A stretch of DNA of 42,661 nt from an uncultured Bacteroides sp. (GTDB lineage: Bacteria > Bacteroidota > Bacteroidia > Chitinophagales > Chitinophagaceae), in assembly GCA_902168085.1 (NCBI GenBank), contig CABHOP010000080.1, positions 1 to 42,661 of the forward strand. The letters run 5' to 3'. Every line of letters starts with the position of its first letter. The first letter of the stretch is position 1. Positions 7,757 to 16,769 of the stretch are shown here, in pieces. The notes beneath the pieces were generated by a model. The model worked only from the letters and a program-made list of their open reading frames with translations, had not been told where the DNA came from and searched no databases. The translations under genes and the position numbers were made by a program.

Positions 7757-8689
7757 ATGACAAGACTGGAATCCGCTATTATTAATCACGCCTTGGTACG
7801 TACCGTATCGTCGTGGGCGAAGCGTACGGTCTTGCCGGGTTTTCACGGGGTGTCATTATATAATGTCGCACGTTTCTTTTTTCGCGAGATAAACAATACG
7901 CAGATAAACGTACGTGCGGCAGCGGTAACGTACAATTTCCTGATGGCCATACCGCCAACATTGCTGTTCCTTTTTGCCCTGGTGCCGTACCTGCCATTGG
8001 GCGATGTGGAGCAAACCATCATAGACATCATAGATCTGCTGGCACCGAATCCTAATATCGAACGCACCTTCACCAATGTGTTCATCGATTTTATGAACAA
8101 CCAGCATGCCGACCTCCTGTCGTTCGGTATCTTAATGACCATCGTGTTTTCTTCAAATGGCATGATGGGGCTCATGAATAGCTTCGACCGTGGCCTGAAA
8201 GTGTATGTAAAACGCTCTGCACTTAAAAGGCGATGGACTGCCATCAAGCTGACATTGATGACCATTTGTGTTGTTATTATCTCTCTGGCTGCCCTTATCC
8301 TGCAAACGGAGGCGGTGAATGATATTATTCTGAAGATATTTAATAACGTAATAGCCGTAAAGATATTCAGTGGCTTGATACTGGTAGGGTTGGTGTTCAG
8401 TACTATTTCTATCATTTATTCTTACGGCCCTTCCCTTACACATCGTTTCAAGTTTGTGTCGCCGGGCAGTGTTTTTGCTACTGTGATGAGCCTGCTGACT
8501 ACCGTGGTGTTTTTCTTCCTGGTAAATAACCTTATCAACTATAATAAAGTCTACGGTTCCATCGGTACGCTGATAGCCTTTATGATATGGATATGGCTTA
8601 TTACCATGGTATTGTTATTAGGTTACGAACTTAACGTGAGTATTTTACTCGGAAAATTTGAAGATGCATCTGAGGAAAAAAGGAATTAG
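7757..8689 (+). CDS. YihY/UPF0761 (BrkB-like) inner membrane protein
   Basis: A 310-residue integral membrane protein of the YihY/virulence factor BrkB family, whose biochemical role is still unsettled. Six hydrophobic segments are visible between residues 60 and 295. The C-terminal signature NYNKVYGSIGTLIAFM followed by IWIWL and a GYELN segment is diagnostic. I preferred the ATG at 7757 to a TTG at 7739 that overlaps the peptidase stop. The 3' end overlaps the next gene by 26 bp, so the two are translationally close. Confidence 0.9.
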   Translation: MTRLESAIINHALVRTVSSWAKRTVLPGFHGVSLYNVARFFFREINNTQINVRAAAVTYNFLMAIPPTLLFLFALVPYLPLGDVEQTIIDIIDLLAPNPNIERTFTNVFIDFMNNQHADLLSFGILMTIVFSSNGMMGLMNSFDRGLKVYVKRSALKRRWTAIKLTLMTICVVIISLAALILQTEAVNDIILKIFNNVIAVKIFSGLILVGLVFSTISIIYSYGPSLTHRFKFVSPGSVFATVMSLLTTVVFFFLVNNLINYNKVYGSIGTLIAFMIWIWLITMVLLLGYELNVSILLGKFEDASEEKRN

Positions 8690-10040
8690 TATAGCAGCAG
8701 TAGCTGCATGGTGTGTGCTGCAGGCGTGCAGTAGTGAAGAGCGGTTGCCGGCCAAGGTAACATTTACAGAGCATGTGGCACCTGTGCTGTACAGCAATTG
8801 CGCCGTTTGCCATCGCCCCAATGGTGGTGCACACTTTAACCTTATTACTTACCAGGATGCTAAAAAATATGCAACAGGTATGGCCTATGTTACTAAGGCG
8901 CGCATTATGCCGCCCTGGCCTGCCGATCCCCATTATACCGAATTTGTAGGCCAGCGGGTGATGAGCGAAAGGGATATACAGATACTGGATAAATGGGTGA
9001 AAGATGGGCTGGAAGAAGGCCCGGCAAATAAGATGCCCGTGTTGCCCGATTTCCCTAATGGCTCAACGGTAGGCATACCCGACTTGCGCATTCCCGTGAA
9101 GCCGTATTTTTTACCTGCCAATAGTAGCGATAAGTTTCTGTTGGTAAAAGTACCTTTTGAGCTGCCCGAAGATAAATACGTAAGCCTTGTAGAGTTTGTA
9201 GCAGGAAATACTAACGTAGTGCACCATGTAAATGGCGATATGGTGAAGTACGATTTTGATAAGAAAAAGGACGTATATGCGGGAGAGCAGATACTGGATA
9301 TGGTAGAAGACAGTACCATTAAGCAGGCCTACGAGAAATTAGGATTACCCAACGATGATGGTAGTTATCCGGTATTGCAGAAGTCGGTGGTAAACTATCT
9401 GCCCGGTGTATTCGGACAGAAATACCCGGAAGGCATTGGTGGTTACGTCCTGCCGCGCAAAGGTGCTTTCCTGCTGAACGATCTTCATTACGGCTTTACC
9501 CGCGATAGTGCCGTTTGGGATAGTTCCTATATCAATATCTTTTATTCGCCTGTGCCACCTAAGCGTCCGGTGCAGGAGTTTCAGCTGGGTACGCTGGGCG
9601 TAGCACCTGTGGAACCCGATTTGATACTGCAGCCGAATACCACTAAGAAGGTATCCAGCCGTTTTACGATAGCTAATGACATATCGGTGCTCACAGTCAA
9701 CCCGCACATGCACTTGCTTGGTAAAAGCTTTAAAGCCTATGCCCTGAAGCCTGATGGCGATACCATCAGGCTTATTTCTATACCTAATTGGGATTTCAAC
9801 TGGCAGTATTTCTATACCTTCAAAAAGATGGTAAAGATACCGAAGGGGAGTACCATCGTTGCAGAAGGTTATTATGATAATACAAGGCATAATCTCAACA
9901 ATCCATTCAGCCCGCCACGCTTGGTAAAAGACCAGAATGGCAGTATGCGTGCTACCGATGAGATGTTCCAGTTTATCGTTACCTACCTGCCATATCAGCC
10001 GGGCGATGAAAATATCAGCCTTGAATTAAATAAGAAGTGA
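8664..10040 (+). CDS. lipoprotein with c-type heme and PHM-like copper monooxygenase domain
   Basis: A 458-residue predicted lipoprotein (lipobox LQAC). Near the N-terminus CAVCH (Cys46, Cys49, His50) is a c-type heme site. The rest resembles copper type II ascorbate-dependent monooxygenases (the PHM/DBM fold): VVHHVNG (His187, His188) and LHYG (His275) fit the CuH-site ligands, and NPHMHLLGK (His348, His350) with DEMFQF (Met434) fits the CuM site. Ligand matching is by motif only. It would couple electron input through heme to oxygen chemistry at copper in the periplasm; the substrate is unknown. It overlaps the YihY gene by 26 bp, and a redoxin gene follows 66 bp downstream. Confidence 0.82.
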   Translation: MHLRKKGISIAAVAAWCVLQACSSEERLPAKVTFTEHVAPVLYSNCAVCHRPNGGAHFNLITYQDAKKYATGMAYVTKARIMPPWPADPHYTEFVGQRVMSERDIQILDKWVKDGLEEGPANKMPVLPDFPNGSTVGIPDLRIPVKPYFLPANSSDKFLLVKVPFELPEDKYVSLVEFVAGNTNVVHHVNGDMVKYDFDKKKDVYAGEQILDMVEDSTIKQAYEKLGLPNDDGSYPVLQKSVVNYLPGVFGQKYPEGIGGYVLPRKGAFLLNDLHYGFTRDSAVWDSSYINIFYSPVPPKRPVQEFQLGTLGVAPVEPDLILQPNTTKKVSSRFTIANDISVLTVNPHMHLLGKSFKAYALKPDGDTIRLISIPNWDFNWQYFYTFKKMVKIPKGSTIVAEGYYDNTRHNLNNPFSPPRLVKDQNGSMRATDEMFQFIVTYLPYQPGDENISLELNKK

Positions 10041-10106
10041 TTTTGTAAACCTTTAGCATTTTGCAATGGCCGAATGCAATAATTTTAAAAACAAAACTGT
10101 GTTCAT

Positions 10107-10709
10107 ATGAAAAAGTTACTATTCATAGCTGCTATAGCTGTTGGGGGAGCAGCCTATGCACAAAACAACATTCAAAGCATAGATATCGGCAGCAATCTCC
10201 CTATGCCTGATGCAGCCATGAAATCCACAGATGGTAAAACCGTTACACTGAGTAAAGCAGCTACAAAGCAAGGCTTGCTGGTTATGTTTTCCTGCAACAC
10301 TTGCCCTTATGTGATAAAAAGCCAGGCACGCACCAAAGAAGCCATCGACTATGCTACAAGCCATAACATAGGCATGGTAATCATCAACTCAAACGAAGCG
10401 CAGCGCGATAAAGAAGATTCTTACAATGCCATGGCTACCTATGCTAAAAAGCAGGGTTATAAAGTACCATATGTAGTGGATGATAAATCGAAAGTGGCCG
10501 ATGCTTTTGGTGCTACCCGTACCCCCGAGGTATTCCTTTTTGACGGTATTGGCAAGCTGGTTTATAAAGGGGCTATGGAAGATAACCCTTCAAACCCTGC
10601 AGAATCCAAAGAGCTGTTTCTGAAAGCAGCGATAGATAACATGCTCGCCGGTAAGCCTGCTGACCCTAACAGCACTAAATCGATAGGGTGTACTATTAAA
10701 AGGATGTAA
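10107..10709 (+). CDS. periplasmic thioredoxin-fold redoxin
   Basis: A 200-residue exported thioredoxin-superfamily protein. The signal peptide ends AAYAQ (residue 19). CNTC (Cys63, Cys66) is the dithiol site, and the cis-proline region is TRTPEVFLFD. A third cysteine near the end (SIGCTIKRM) is characteristic of an AhpC/TSA-like subgroup. It sits directly after the heme-copper monooxygenase; in some bacteria I recall redoxin and copper monooxygenase domains joined in one protein, so a functional pair is plausible (reducing or metallating the copper enzyme), but this is inference. Confidence 0.88.
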   Translation: MKKLLFIAAIAVGGAAYAQNNIQSIDIGSNLPMPDAAMKSTDGKTVTLSKAATKQGLLVMFSCNTCPYVIKSQARTKEAIDYATSHNIGMVIINSNEAQRDKEDSYNAMATYAKKQGYKVPYVVDDKSKVADAFGATRTPEVFLFDGIGKLVYKGAMEDNPSNPAESKELFLKAAIDNMLAGKPADPNSTKSIGCTIKRM

Positions 10710-10721
10710 ATGTTTAATTTA

Positions 10722-10761
10722 TATATAGCAAAAGGCCGGAATACTGGCCTTTTGCTATATA
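10722..10761. terminator. perfect 16-bp inverted repeat after the redoxin gene
   Basis: The arms 10722-10737 and 10746-10761 are perfect complements of 16 bp (core GCAAAAGGCC / GGCCTTTTGC) around an 8-nt loop, 12 bp after the stop. The T run is inside the stem, not after it, so it may act as a terminator or as a 3'-stabilising hairpin. Confidence 0.7.
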
Positions 10762-10821
10762 GGCATATGATGCTTTTTTGCTTTTTTCCCGATTTTGAAA
10801 GCCGCTTATAGCAGCTGTTGA

Positions 10822-10829
10822 TATTTTTG
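10822..10829 (+). promoter_or_regulatory. -7 box (TATTTTTG) of the DUF4856-imelysin-HTTM-TonB cluster
   Basis: An exact TAnnTTTG box 18 bp before the ATG at 10848. TTTG lies 24 nt upstream, slightly farther than usual. This would be the main promoter of the four-gene cluster. I do not see a clear Fur-type palindrome here. Confidence 0.5.
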
Positions 10830-10847
10830 CGGCCACAAAAGCACCCA

Positions 10848-12026
10848 ATGAAAAATAAATTACTTATAACTGCCGGTTTTGCGGCTGTTGTGTTTGCATC
10901 TTGTACTAAAGGCGATTCTTCTGTACCTGCAGGTGAAAACGTGAAAGTACCCTATGTTGGATTAAATTCCGGCACTAACTATTTCGAAATATTTAAAGGT
11001 GCTGACAACAAAACATCTGTTGATTTTAGTGGGCAGACTACCCGTATCAATATGCTGAAAGAAATGGATGCATATATGAAAACAGGCCTTACTGCATCTG
11101 TAAGCGCAGAAAAGCTGGTGAATATGTTCGAGAACAAGAACGCAGCTTTCAGTAATTCCGCCTTGAATGCAGCTACCGATAAAACCATCATATCTAAAAC
11201 GGCACAGTCTTTTGCTGCAGTAGATGCTGAAACAGAACGTAACCGCTTCAAAACCTATTTCACATCGCTGGCAGCTGCCAGTCAATCGCGCAGCCAGACT
11301 GCTGCTCAAGGTCAGGCAGGTTTGCTGGATGGTAAGTACCTGGTAAATGAAAAAGGCTTTGAATTTGGCCAGTTTGTACAAAAAAGCCTGATGGGGGCTA
11401 TGATGCTGGATCAGATAAGCAATATATACTTCGGTGGAGAAAAGCAAAATGCTGATAACAATACGCTTGTTAGTGGTAAAAACTATACGCAGTTAGAGCA
11501 TCACTGGGATGAGGCTTATGGCTACCTGACTTCAAACGAAATGTATCCTAAGAAAGACCCTGCTGACGCTACAAAATGGCTGGAATCTTACCTGGGTTCT
11601 TATGTTCGCCAGGTATCTGCATCTGTAGGCGGTGAAAATCCTCAGGATATCTACCTGGCATTTTTGAAAGGCCGTGCCGCTATCGTGAATAAGGATATGC
11701 CGATACGCGATCAGCAAATAGCTTACCTGCGTAACAATCTGGAAAAAGCGATTGCTATCATTGCAGTTAGTTACCTGAACAAAACTAAAACTGCCACTAC
11801 AGATGGTGCTAAATTTCACTCACTGTCAGAAGGCTATGGTTTTGTTTACTCGCTGCGCTATGGCTACAATGCAAAGATCAACGCAGCAAAATCTAACGAA
11901 CTGCTGAGCATACTGGATGGTAAAACAAACGGTTTCTGGTCTCTTACAAATGCTGATATAGATAATGTTCGCGACCAGATAGCTGCTGCTTTTGGTATCG
12001 ATAAGAATGTAGTGGTAAACCACTAA
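10848..12026 (+). CDS. DUF4856 lipoprotein
   Basis: A 392-residue predicted lipoprotein (lipobox FASC, Cys19) of the DUF4856 family, which is largely restricted to Bacteroidota and has no proven activity. The body is mostly alpha-helical and includes SGKNYTQLEHHWDEAYGY, a His/Asp/Glu-rich segment that could bind metal. I set the start at 10848 (MKNKLL) because it gives a normal lipoprotein signal and lies just after the promoter box; the start at 10818 would include the promoter. It is the first gene of a cluster with imelysin, HTTM and a FecA-like receptor, which suggests a surface or periplasmic role in metal capture. Confidence 0.85.
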   Translation: MKNKLLITAGFAAVVFASCTKGDSSVPAGENVKVPYVGLNSGTNYFEIFKGADNKTSVDFSGQTTRINMLKEMDAYMKTGLTASVSAEKLVNMFENKNAAFSNSALNAATDKTIISKTAQSFAAVDAETERNRFKTYFTSLAAASQSRSQTAAQGQAGLLDGKYLVNEKGFEFGQFVQKSLMGAMMLDQISNIYFGGEKQNADNNTLVSGKNYTQLEHHWDEAYGYLTSNEMYPKKDPADATKWLESYLGSYVRQVSASVGGENPQDIYLAFLKGRAAIVNKDMPIRDQQIAYLRNNLEKAIAIIAVSYLNKTKTATTDGAKFHSLSEGYGFVYSLRYGYNAKINAAKSNELLSILDGKTNGFWSLTNADIDNVRDQIAAAFGIDKNVVVNH

Positions 12027-12046
12027 TAAATTCAATTTGGTTTGTA

Positions 12047-12075
12047 TAAAGCGGCGAACTCGTTTCTCCGCTTTA
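12047..12075 (+). promoter_or_regulatory. intercistronic hairpin between DUF4856 and imelysin genes
   Basis: An 8-bp perfect stem (TAAAGCGG / CCGCTTTA) with a 13-nt loop fills the 66-bp gap; no T tract follows. It may be a partial attenuator or an RNA processing or stabilising element that sets different amounts of the two lipoproteins. Confidence 0.45.
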
Positions 12076-12092
12076 CCTGTTAAATACAAAGG

Positions 12093-13223
12093 ATGAAAAA
12101 AACACTATTATTAGGCATCGCCGGTATTCTGATAGCAGCTGTAACCTTTACGGCATGCAAAAAAGAAGATAATAACAATGGCGGCAATACGCCTGCGGGG
12201 CTAGACCGCAAGCCGATGCTTACCAATTATGCAGATAACTACATCTTACCTGCCTATGCAGCCATGGTAGAAGACCTGACAGCGTTAAAGACAGGCAGCG
12301 ATGCTTTTGTAGCGGCTCCTGATGAGCCTAAGCTGGTGGCGCTGAAAGCTGCCTGGCAAAAAGCATACATCACCTGGCAAAAGGTAGACTTGCTGGAATT
12401 TGGCCCGGCTGAAAATGTATCGCTGCGTATGTATATCAATACCTACCCGGTTACCGTTTCAAAGCTGAATAGCAATATCAGTTCCGGCAGTTACGACCTG
12501 GAGCAATTTGGAAACAAAGATGCGCAGGGTTTTCCGGCTATTGATTACCTGCTGAATGGCCTTGCTGCAAATAATGCGGATGTAGTGAACTATTACACTG
12601 CAGATGCACAGGCTGCCGCCCGCAAGCAATACCTGCAGGCGGTGGTAAACAAAATGCTGGAGAAAGTAACCACGGTGCGCAACGAGTGGAATAACTACCG
12701 CAATACCTTCGTTGGCGCTACAGGCACAGATGTGAATAGCGGCATATCGAGAATGGTAAACAGCTATGTGCTGTACTATGAGCGTTATTTCCGTTCGGGT
12801 AAAATAGGCCTGCCGGTTGGCGCTATGACGGGTACTGCCAAGCCTGACATAACAGAAGCCTATTATACGCCACAATTGGCAAATACACTGGCCAATACAG
12901 CCATGCAAAGCATTATAGCATTTTACGAGGGCCGCAGCTTTAGCGGCGCCCAGGGTTCGGCATCTATGAAAAGCTACCTGTCTAACATTGGCACCAAAGG
13001 TGATAATGGTGAACTGATGGCCGACCTGGTAACAAAGGAGCTGAATGAAGCATCAACTGCACTGGCAGCTATCAATACACCACTTAAAGATGCCGTGCAG
13101 AACAACCGCACTGCCGTACTGAATACTTACGAGCAGGTACAGCAGGCAGTACCCCTACTGAAAGTGGACATGGTTTCGGCCTTCGGCATTTCTATTACGT
13201 ATGTAGATAACGACGGTGATTAA
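12093..13223 (+). CDS. imelysin-like (M75 family) lipoprotein
   Basis: A 376-residue predicted lipoprotein (lipobox FTAC, Cys22) of the imelysin / iron-regulated IrpA-EfeO superfamily, an all-helical double bundle implicated in iron uptake. It has the usual AWQKAYITWQK segment (residues 87-97). At the place of the classic G-x-H-x-x-E signature it reads GFPAIDYLL (Gly146-Asp151), so the His and Glu proposed to bind metal or act catalytically are replaced by Pro and Asp. That variant is known in non-peptidase imelysin-like proteins. Its stop overlaps the HTTM start (TAATG), indicating translational coupling. Confidence 0.9.
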   Translation: MKKTLLLGIAGILIAAVTFTACKKEDNNNGGNTPAGLDRKPMLTNYADNYILPAYAAMVEDLTALKTGSDAFVAAPDEPKLVALKAAWQKAYITWQKVDLLEFGPAENVSLRMYINTYPVTVSKLNSNISSGSYDLEQFGNKDAQGFPAIDYLLNGLAANNADVVNYYTADAQAAARKQYLQAVVNKMLEKVTTVRNEWNNYRNTFVGATGTDVNSGISRMVNSYVLYYERYFRSGKIGLPVGAMTGTAKPDITEAYYTPQLANTLANTAMQSIIAFYEGRSFSGAQGSASMKSYLSNIGTKGDNGELMADLVTKELNEASTALAAINTPLKDAVQNNRTAVLNTYEQVQQAVPLLKVDMVSAFGISITYVDNDGD

Positions 13224-14593
13224 TGCCCAAACTGCGCATCATATCAAAAGCATATTTAGGGAAGCCGGTTTACTCGGCTTCCTTATCTTTTTTTAGAATG
13301 GCCTTTGGTTTGATGCTGTTGGGCAGCACCATTCGCTTCTGGCTGCGTGACTGGATAGAGGAACTGTATATCCGACCGCAATACTTCTTTCACTATTATG
13401 GCTTCGAATGGATAAAACCATTGGGCAGCTATACCTACCTGCTGTTTGCAGTATGTGGCGTGAGTGCCTTGTTTTTTGCGCTTGGCTGGTATTATAGAAT
13501 AGCGTCCGTACTGTTATTTCTCAGCTTTACTTACATCGAGCTGATGGATAAAACCAATTACCTGAACCACTACTACTTTGTCACTCTCGTACTTTTCCTG
13601 ATGATATGGCTACCCGCGCATGCTAACCTTTCTATAGATGCCATGCGCAAGCCCCGTATCGCAGCACGTTTTATACCGCAGTGGACTTTAGGCAGCATCC
13701 GCCTGATGATGGGTATCGTGTACGTATATGCGGGGTTGGCAAAGCTCAATTCCGATTGGCTGGTAGAAGCAATGCCATTAAGGCTATGGCTGCCTGCAAA
13801 GAATGATTTGCCTTTGTTTGGCCCCTTGTTCAGCCAATTATGGGTGGCCTATTTCTTTAGCTGGTTTGGCGCCCTGTACGATCTCACCATTCCTTTTTTC
13901 CTGCTTAACCGCAAAACAAGGCCCTACGCCTATGCTACGGTTATCGTTTTTCACGTGCTTACGTCCATACTGTTTCCTATCGGTATGTTTCCATATATCA
14001 TGATCGTTTCAGCATTAATATTCTTTGATTCAGCCGACCTGGATGCATTCTTCATGCGCATAAAGCGATTTTCTTCATCCTTACCCGTGGTTACGAATAA
14101 TAATATGTTTACCTTTGCGCCGCCATGGCGTAGGGTAGTAGTGGGCATGTTTGGTTTGTTCTTTATCATACAGTTGCTGTTTCCCTGGCGCTACCTGCTG
14201 ATGCCGGGCGAACTGTTCTGGACGGAAGAAGGTTACCGATTTTCGTGGCGGGTGATGCTGATGGAAAAAATGGGCTATGCACAGTTTGTAGTAAAAGATG
14301 CAGTAACGGGCGAGAAAGTAGGTGTTAACAACAACGACTTCCTTACAAAGAACCAGGAAAAGATGATGGCCACGCAAAGCGATTTTATCGTGCAATACGC
14401 TGCATTACTGCACGATCATTATAAAGCCGCTGGCATGAACGACCCCGAAGTATATGCTACCATATACGTAGGGCTCAACGGCAGGCGCAGCCGGTTGTAT
14501 GTTGATACCACTGTGAACCTTGCCAAAGAAAGAGACTGTTTTAAACATAAAAACTGGATACTGCCCATGGGCGGTAATATATATGGGTTGTAG
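13223..14593 (+). CDS. HTTM (vitamin K-dependent carboxylase-like) membrane protein
   Basis: A 456-residue polytopic membrane protein, paralogue of the one at 72-1424. The segment DKTNYLNH (Lys110) keeps the lysine that is the catalytic base in vertebrate gamma-glutamyl carboxylase, and EEGYRFSWRVML follows near residue 335. About eight hydrophobic segments precede a soluble C-terminal part. It overlaps the imelysin stop by 1 bp and the TonB-receptor start by 11 bp, so it belongs to that operon. It may carboxylate a partner (making metal-binding Gla residues) or do quinol-linked redox chemistry on the metal; neither is demonstrated. Confidence 0.9.
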   Translation: MPKLRIISKAYLGKPVYSASLSFFRMAFGLMLLGSTIRFWLRDWIEELYIRPQYFFHYYGFEWIKPLGSYTYLLFAVCGVSALFFALGWYYRIASVLLFLSFTYIELMDKTNYLNHYYFVTLVLFLMIWLPAHANLSIDAMRKPRIAARFIPQWTLGSIRLMMGIVYVYAGLAKLNSDWLVEAMPLRLWLPAKNDLPLFGPLFSQLWVAYFFSWFGALYDLTIPFFLLNRKTRPYAYATVIVFHVLTSILFPIGMFPYIMIVSALIFFDSADLDAFFMRIKRFSSSLPVVTNNNMFTFAPPWRRVVVGMFGLFFIIQLLFPWRYLLMPGELFWTEEGYRFSWRVMLMEKMGYAQFVVKDAVTGEKVGVNNNDFLTKNQEKMMATQSDFIVQYAALLHDHYKAAGMNDPEVYATIYVGLNGRRSRLYVDTTVNLAKERDCFKHKNWILPMGGNIYGL

Positions 14594-16769
14594 GTGTTTT
14601 TTAGTGTTTATGGTTATGCTGTGTGCTACCGCTGCTACTGCGCAGAAGGATAGCACCACACGCATGCAGGAGGTGGAAATACGCGATACGAAAAGCGGCA
14701 ACTTCGGCAGCCTGCGCCAGGTTGATGGTATGAAGCTGACTGCCGGTAAGAAAAGCGAGGTGATAGATGTAGAACAGCTAACTGTAAATAAAGCCACCAA
14801 TAATACCCGCCAGGTATATGCAAAAGTGGCCGGCCTCAATATCTTCGAGAATGATGGCAGCGGTTTGCAACTCAGCATCGGTGGCCGCGGCCTCGACCCC
14901 AACCGTACTTCCAATTTCAACGTAAGGCAAAACGGATACGATATCAGTGCCGATGCATTGGGTTATCCTGAAAGCTACTATACACCGCCAGCAGATGCCC
15001 TGCACCGTATAGAAATTATAAAGGGTGCAGCCAGCCTGCAATACGGTACCCAGTTTGGCGGCCTGCTCAACTTCGATATGAAGCAACCCGGTAACAGCAA
15101 GGCTATATCTGTAGAAAGCAAGCAAACGGCAGGCTCTTTCGGTTTTCTGGGTTCTTACAATGCCATATCCGGCACCAAAGGCAAGCTGAGCTATTATGGC
15201 TATCTGCATTATAAACGTGGTGATGGCTGGCGCCCTAACAGTAATTTTGAATCTTTCAATGGCTATCTGGATGTGCATTATCGGGTAAATGATAAGCACA
15301 TGCTGGGTATAGAATACACGCATCTCAACTATCTGGCAAAGCAACCGGGAGGTCTAGACAGCGTGATGTTTGCGAAAGACCCACGCCAGAGCAACCGTTC
15401 GCGCAACTGGTTTGCTGTTAACTGGAACCTGCTGGATGTAGAGTGGGACTACCAGATATCATCTCGCACCCGTTGGCAAACAAGGGTAAACGGACTGATT
15501 GCCACCCGCGATGCCATTGGCTTTCGCCCCAATCGCCCTTCACAGCCCGATAATGGCGGAGCAAGAGATTTGCTGAAAGGCGAGTTTAAAAATATAACCT
15601 TTGAATCCCGTTTCCTGCACAGGTATGAAATAGCCGGCATGACACAAAACCTGCTGGTGGGCATTCGCGCCTACAAGGGACATGGCATGAGCATACAGGG
15701 CGATGTGAACAATGGTAGTGGTGCCAATTTCAATTTTGATAGCGAAACATCTGAATTGAAATCAGACTATGAATTCCCGAACCTCAATTATGCCGCTTTC
15801 GCCGAGCAGATAGTGCGCATTACCGATAAATGGAACATCACACCCGGCATACGTGTAGAATACATCCGTACGGCCGCACATGGTGTATATCATAACCGCG
15901 AGCGCGACCTGCGCGATAGCGTAATAAGTGATATTACTATCAAAGAAGACAGGGAGTTGCCGCGAACATTTATAATTGGTGGTATCGGAAGTAGCTACAA
16001 GCCTTTTGCTAGCCTTGAATTCTACGGAAACGTATCTCAAAACTATCGTTCTGTTACGTACAACGATATGCAGGTGGTAAACCCATCTTTCAAAATAGAC
16101 CCAGGCCTGAAAGATGAAACAGGCTGGAGTGCCGACCTGGGTGTACGCGGTAATGTAAAAAACTTGTTCCGCTTCGATGTCAGCGGCTTTCAATTGTATT
16201 ATGATAATCGCATAGGTGAGGTAGGTACTAAAGACGCTATGGGTCGGGCCATACGGATGCGTGGTAATATAGGGACAGCTCGTGTGATGGGTATAGAATC
16301 TTTCCTGGAACTGGATGTTTTAAAACTGTGGCATGTAAATCCGGATAAATGGAGCACCACTATATATTCAAACCTGGCCCTTATCAAGTCAGAATATATC
16401 GACAGTAAAATTCCCGGCGTGAAAGGTAATCAGGTAGAGTATGTGCCGAATGTAAACTGGAAGGCCGGTATTCAGGCGTCCTGTCGCAATTTCAAGTTGG
16501 CATACCAGTTTAGCTATCTCAGCAATCAGTACACTGAAGCAACCAACTCGCCATCAAGTGGTTTAAGTGCCGTAAATGGCCCAGTGCCTGCATACAAACT
16601 GATGGATATTTCTGCCAGTTGGTCTTATAGGTGGTTGCTGGTAGAAGCATCCATGAATAATGTAGCTAATGTGGCGTATTACACGCGCAGGGCTACTGGC
16701 TACCCCGGCCCCGGCATCATTCCGGGCGATGGCCGTAGTTATTACTTTACCGTAGGTGTGAAATTTTAA
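14583..16769 (+). CDS. TonB-dependent receptor, FecA-like
   Basis: A 728-residue outer-membrane receptor: signal peptide ending TAATAQ, plug domain (about residues 50-190) and a beta-barrel ending in aromatic YYFTVGVKF, the normal C-terminal Phe signature. The plug segment GRGLDPNRTSNFNVRQNGYD and the later RIEIIKGAASLQYG resemble ferric-citrate receptor FecA, so an iron chelate is the likeliest ligand; this is inference. There is no carboxypeptidase-like N-terminal domain and no SusD partner, which argues against a glycan receptor. The ATG at 14583 overlaps the HTTM gene by 11 bp. Its stop overlaps that of the convergent DUF763 gene. Confidence 0.93.
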   Translation: MGCRCFLVFMVMLCATAATAQKDSTTRMQEVEIRDTKSGNFGSLRQVDGMKLTAGKKSEVIDVEQLTVNKATNNTRQVYAKVAGLNIFENDGSGLQLSIGGRGLDPNRTSNFNVRQNGYDISADALGYPESYYTPPADALHRIEIIKGAASLQYGTQFGGLLNFDMKQPGNSKAISVESKQTAGSFGFLGSYNAISGTKGKLSYYGYLHYKRGDGWRPNSNFESFNGYLDVHYRVNDKHMLGIEYTHLNYLAKQPGGLDSVMFAKDPRQSNRSRNWFAVNWNLLDVEWDYQISSRTRWQTRVNGLIATRDAIGFRPNRPSQPDNGGARDLLKGEFKNITFESRFLHRYEIAGMTQNLLVGIRAYKGHGMSIQGDVNNGSGANFNFDSETSELKSDYEFPNLNYAAFAEQIVRITDKWNITPGIRVEYIRTAAHGVYHNRERDLRDSVISDITIKEDRELPRTFIIGGIGSSYKPFASLEFYGNVSQNYRSVTYNDMQVVNPSFKIDPGLKDETGWSADLGVRGNVKNLFRFDVSGFQLYYDNRIGEVGTKDAMGRAIRMRGNIGTARVMGIESFLELDVLKLWHVNPDKWSTTIYSNLALIKSEYIDSKIPGVKGNQVEYVPNVNWKAGIQASCRNFKLAYQFSYLSNQYTEATNSPSSGLSAVNGPVPAYKLMDISASWSYRWLLVEASMNNVANVAYYTRRATGYPGPGIIPGDGRSYYFTVGVKF

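Noticed and set aside
14778-15344. 188-residue antisense frame within the TonB receptor gene
   Set aside because: It is a shadow of the receptor's codon pattern with no recognisable protein features.
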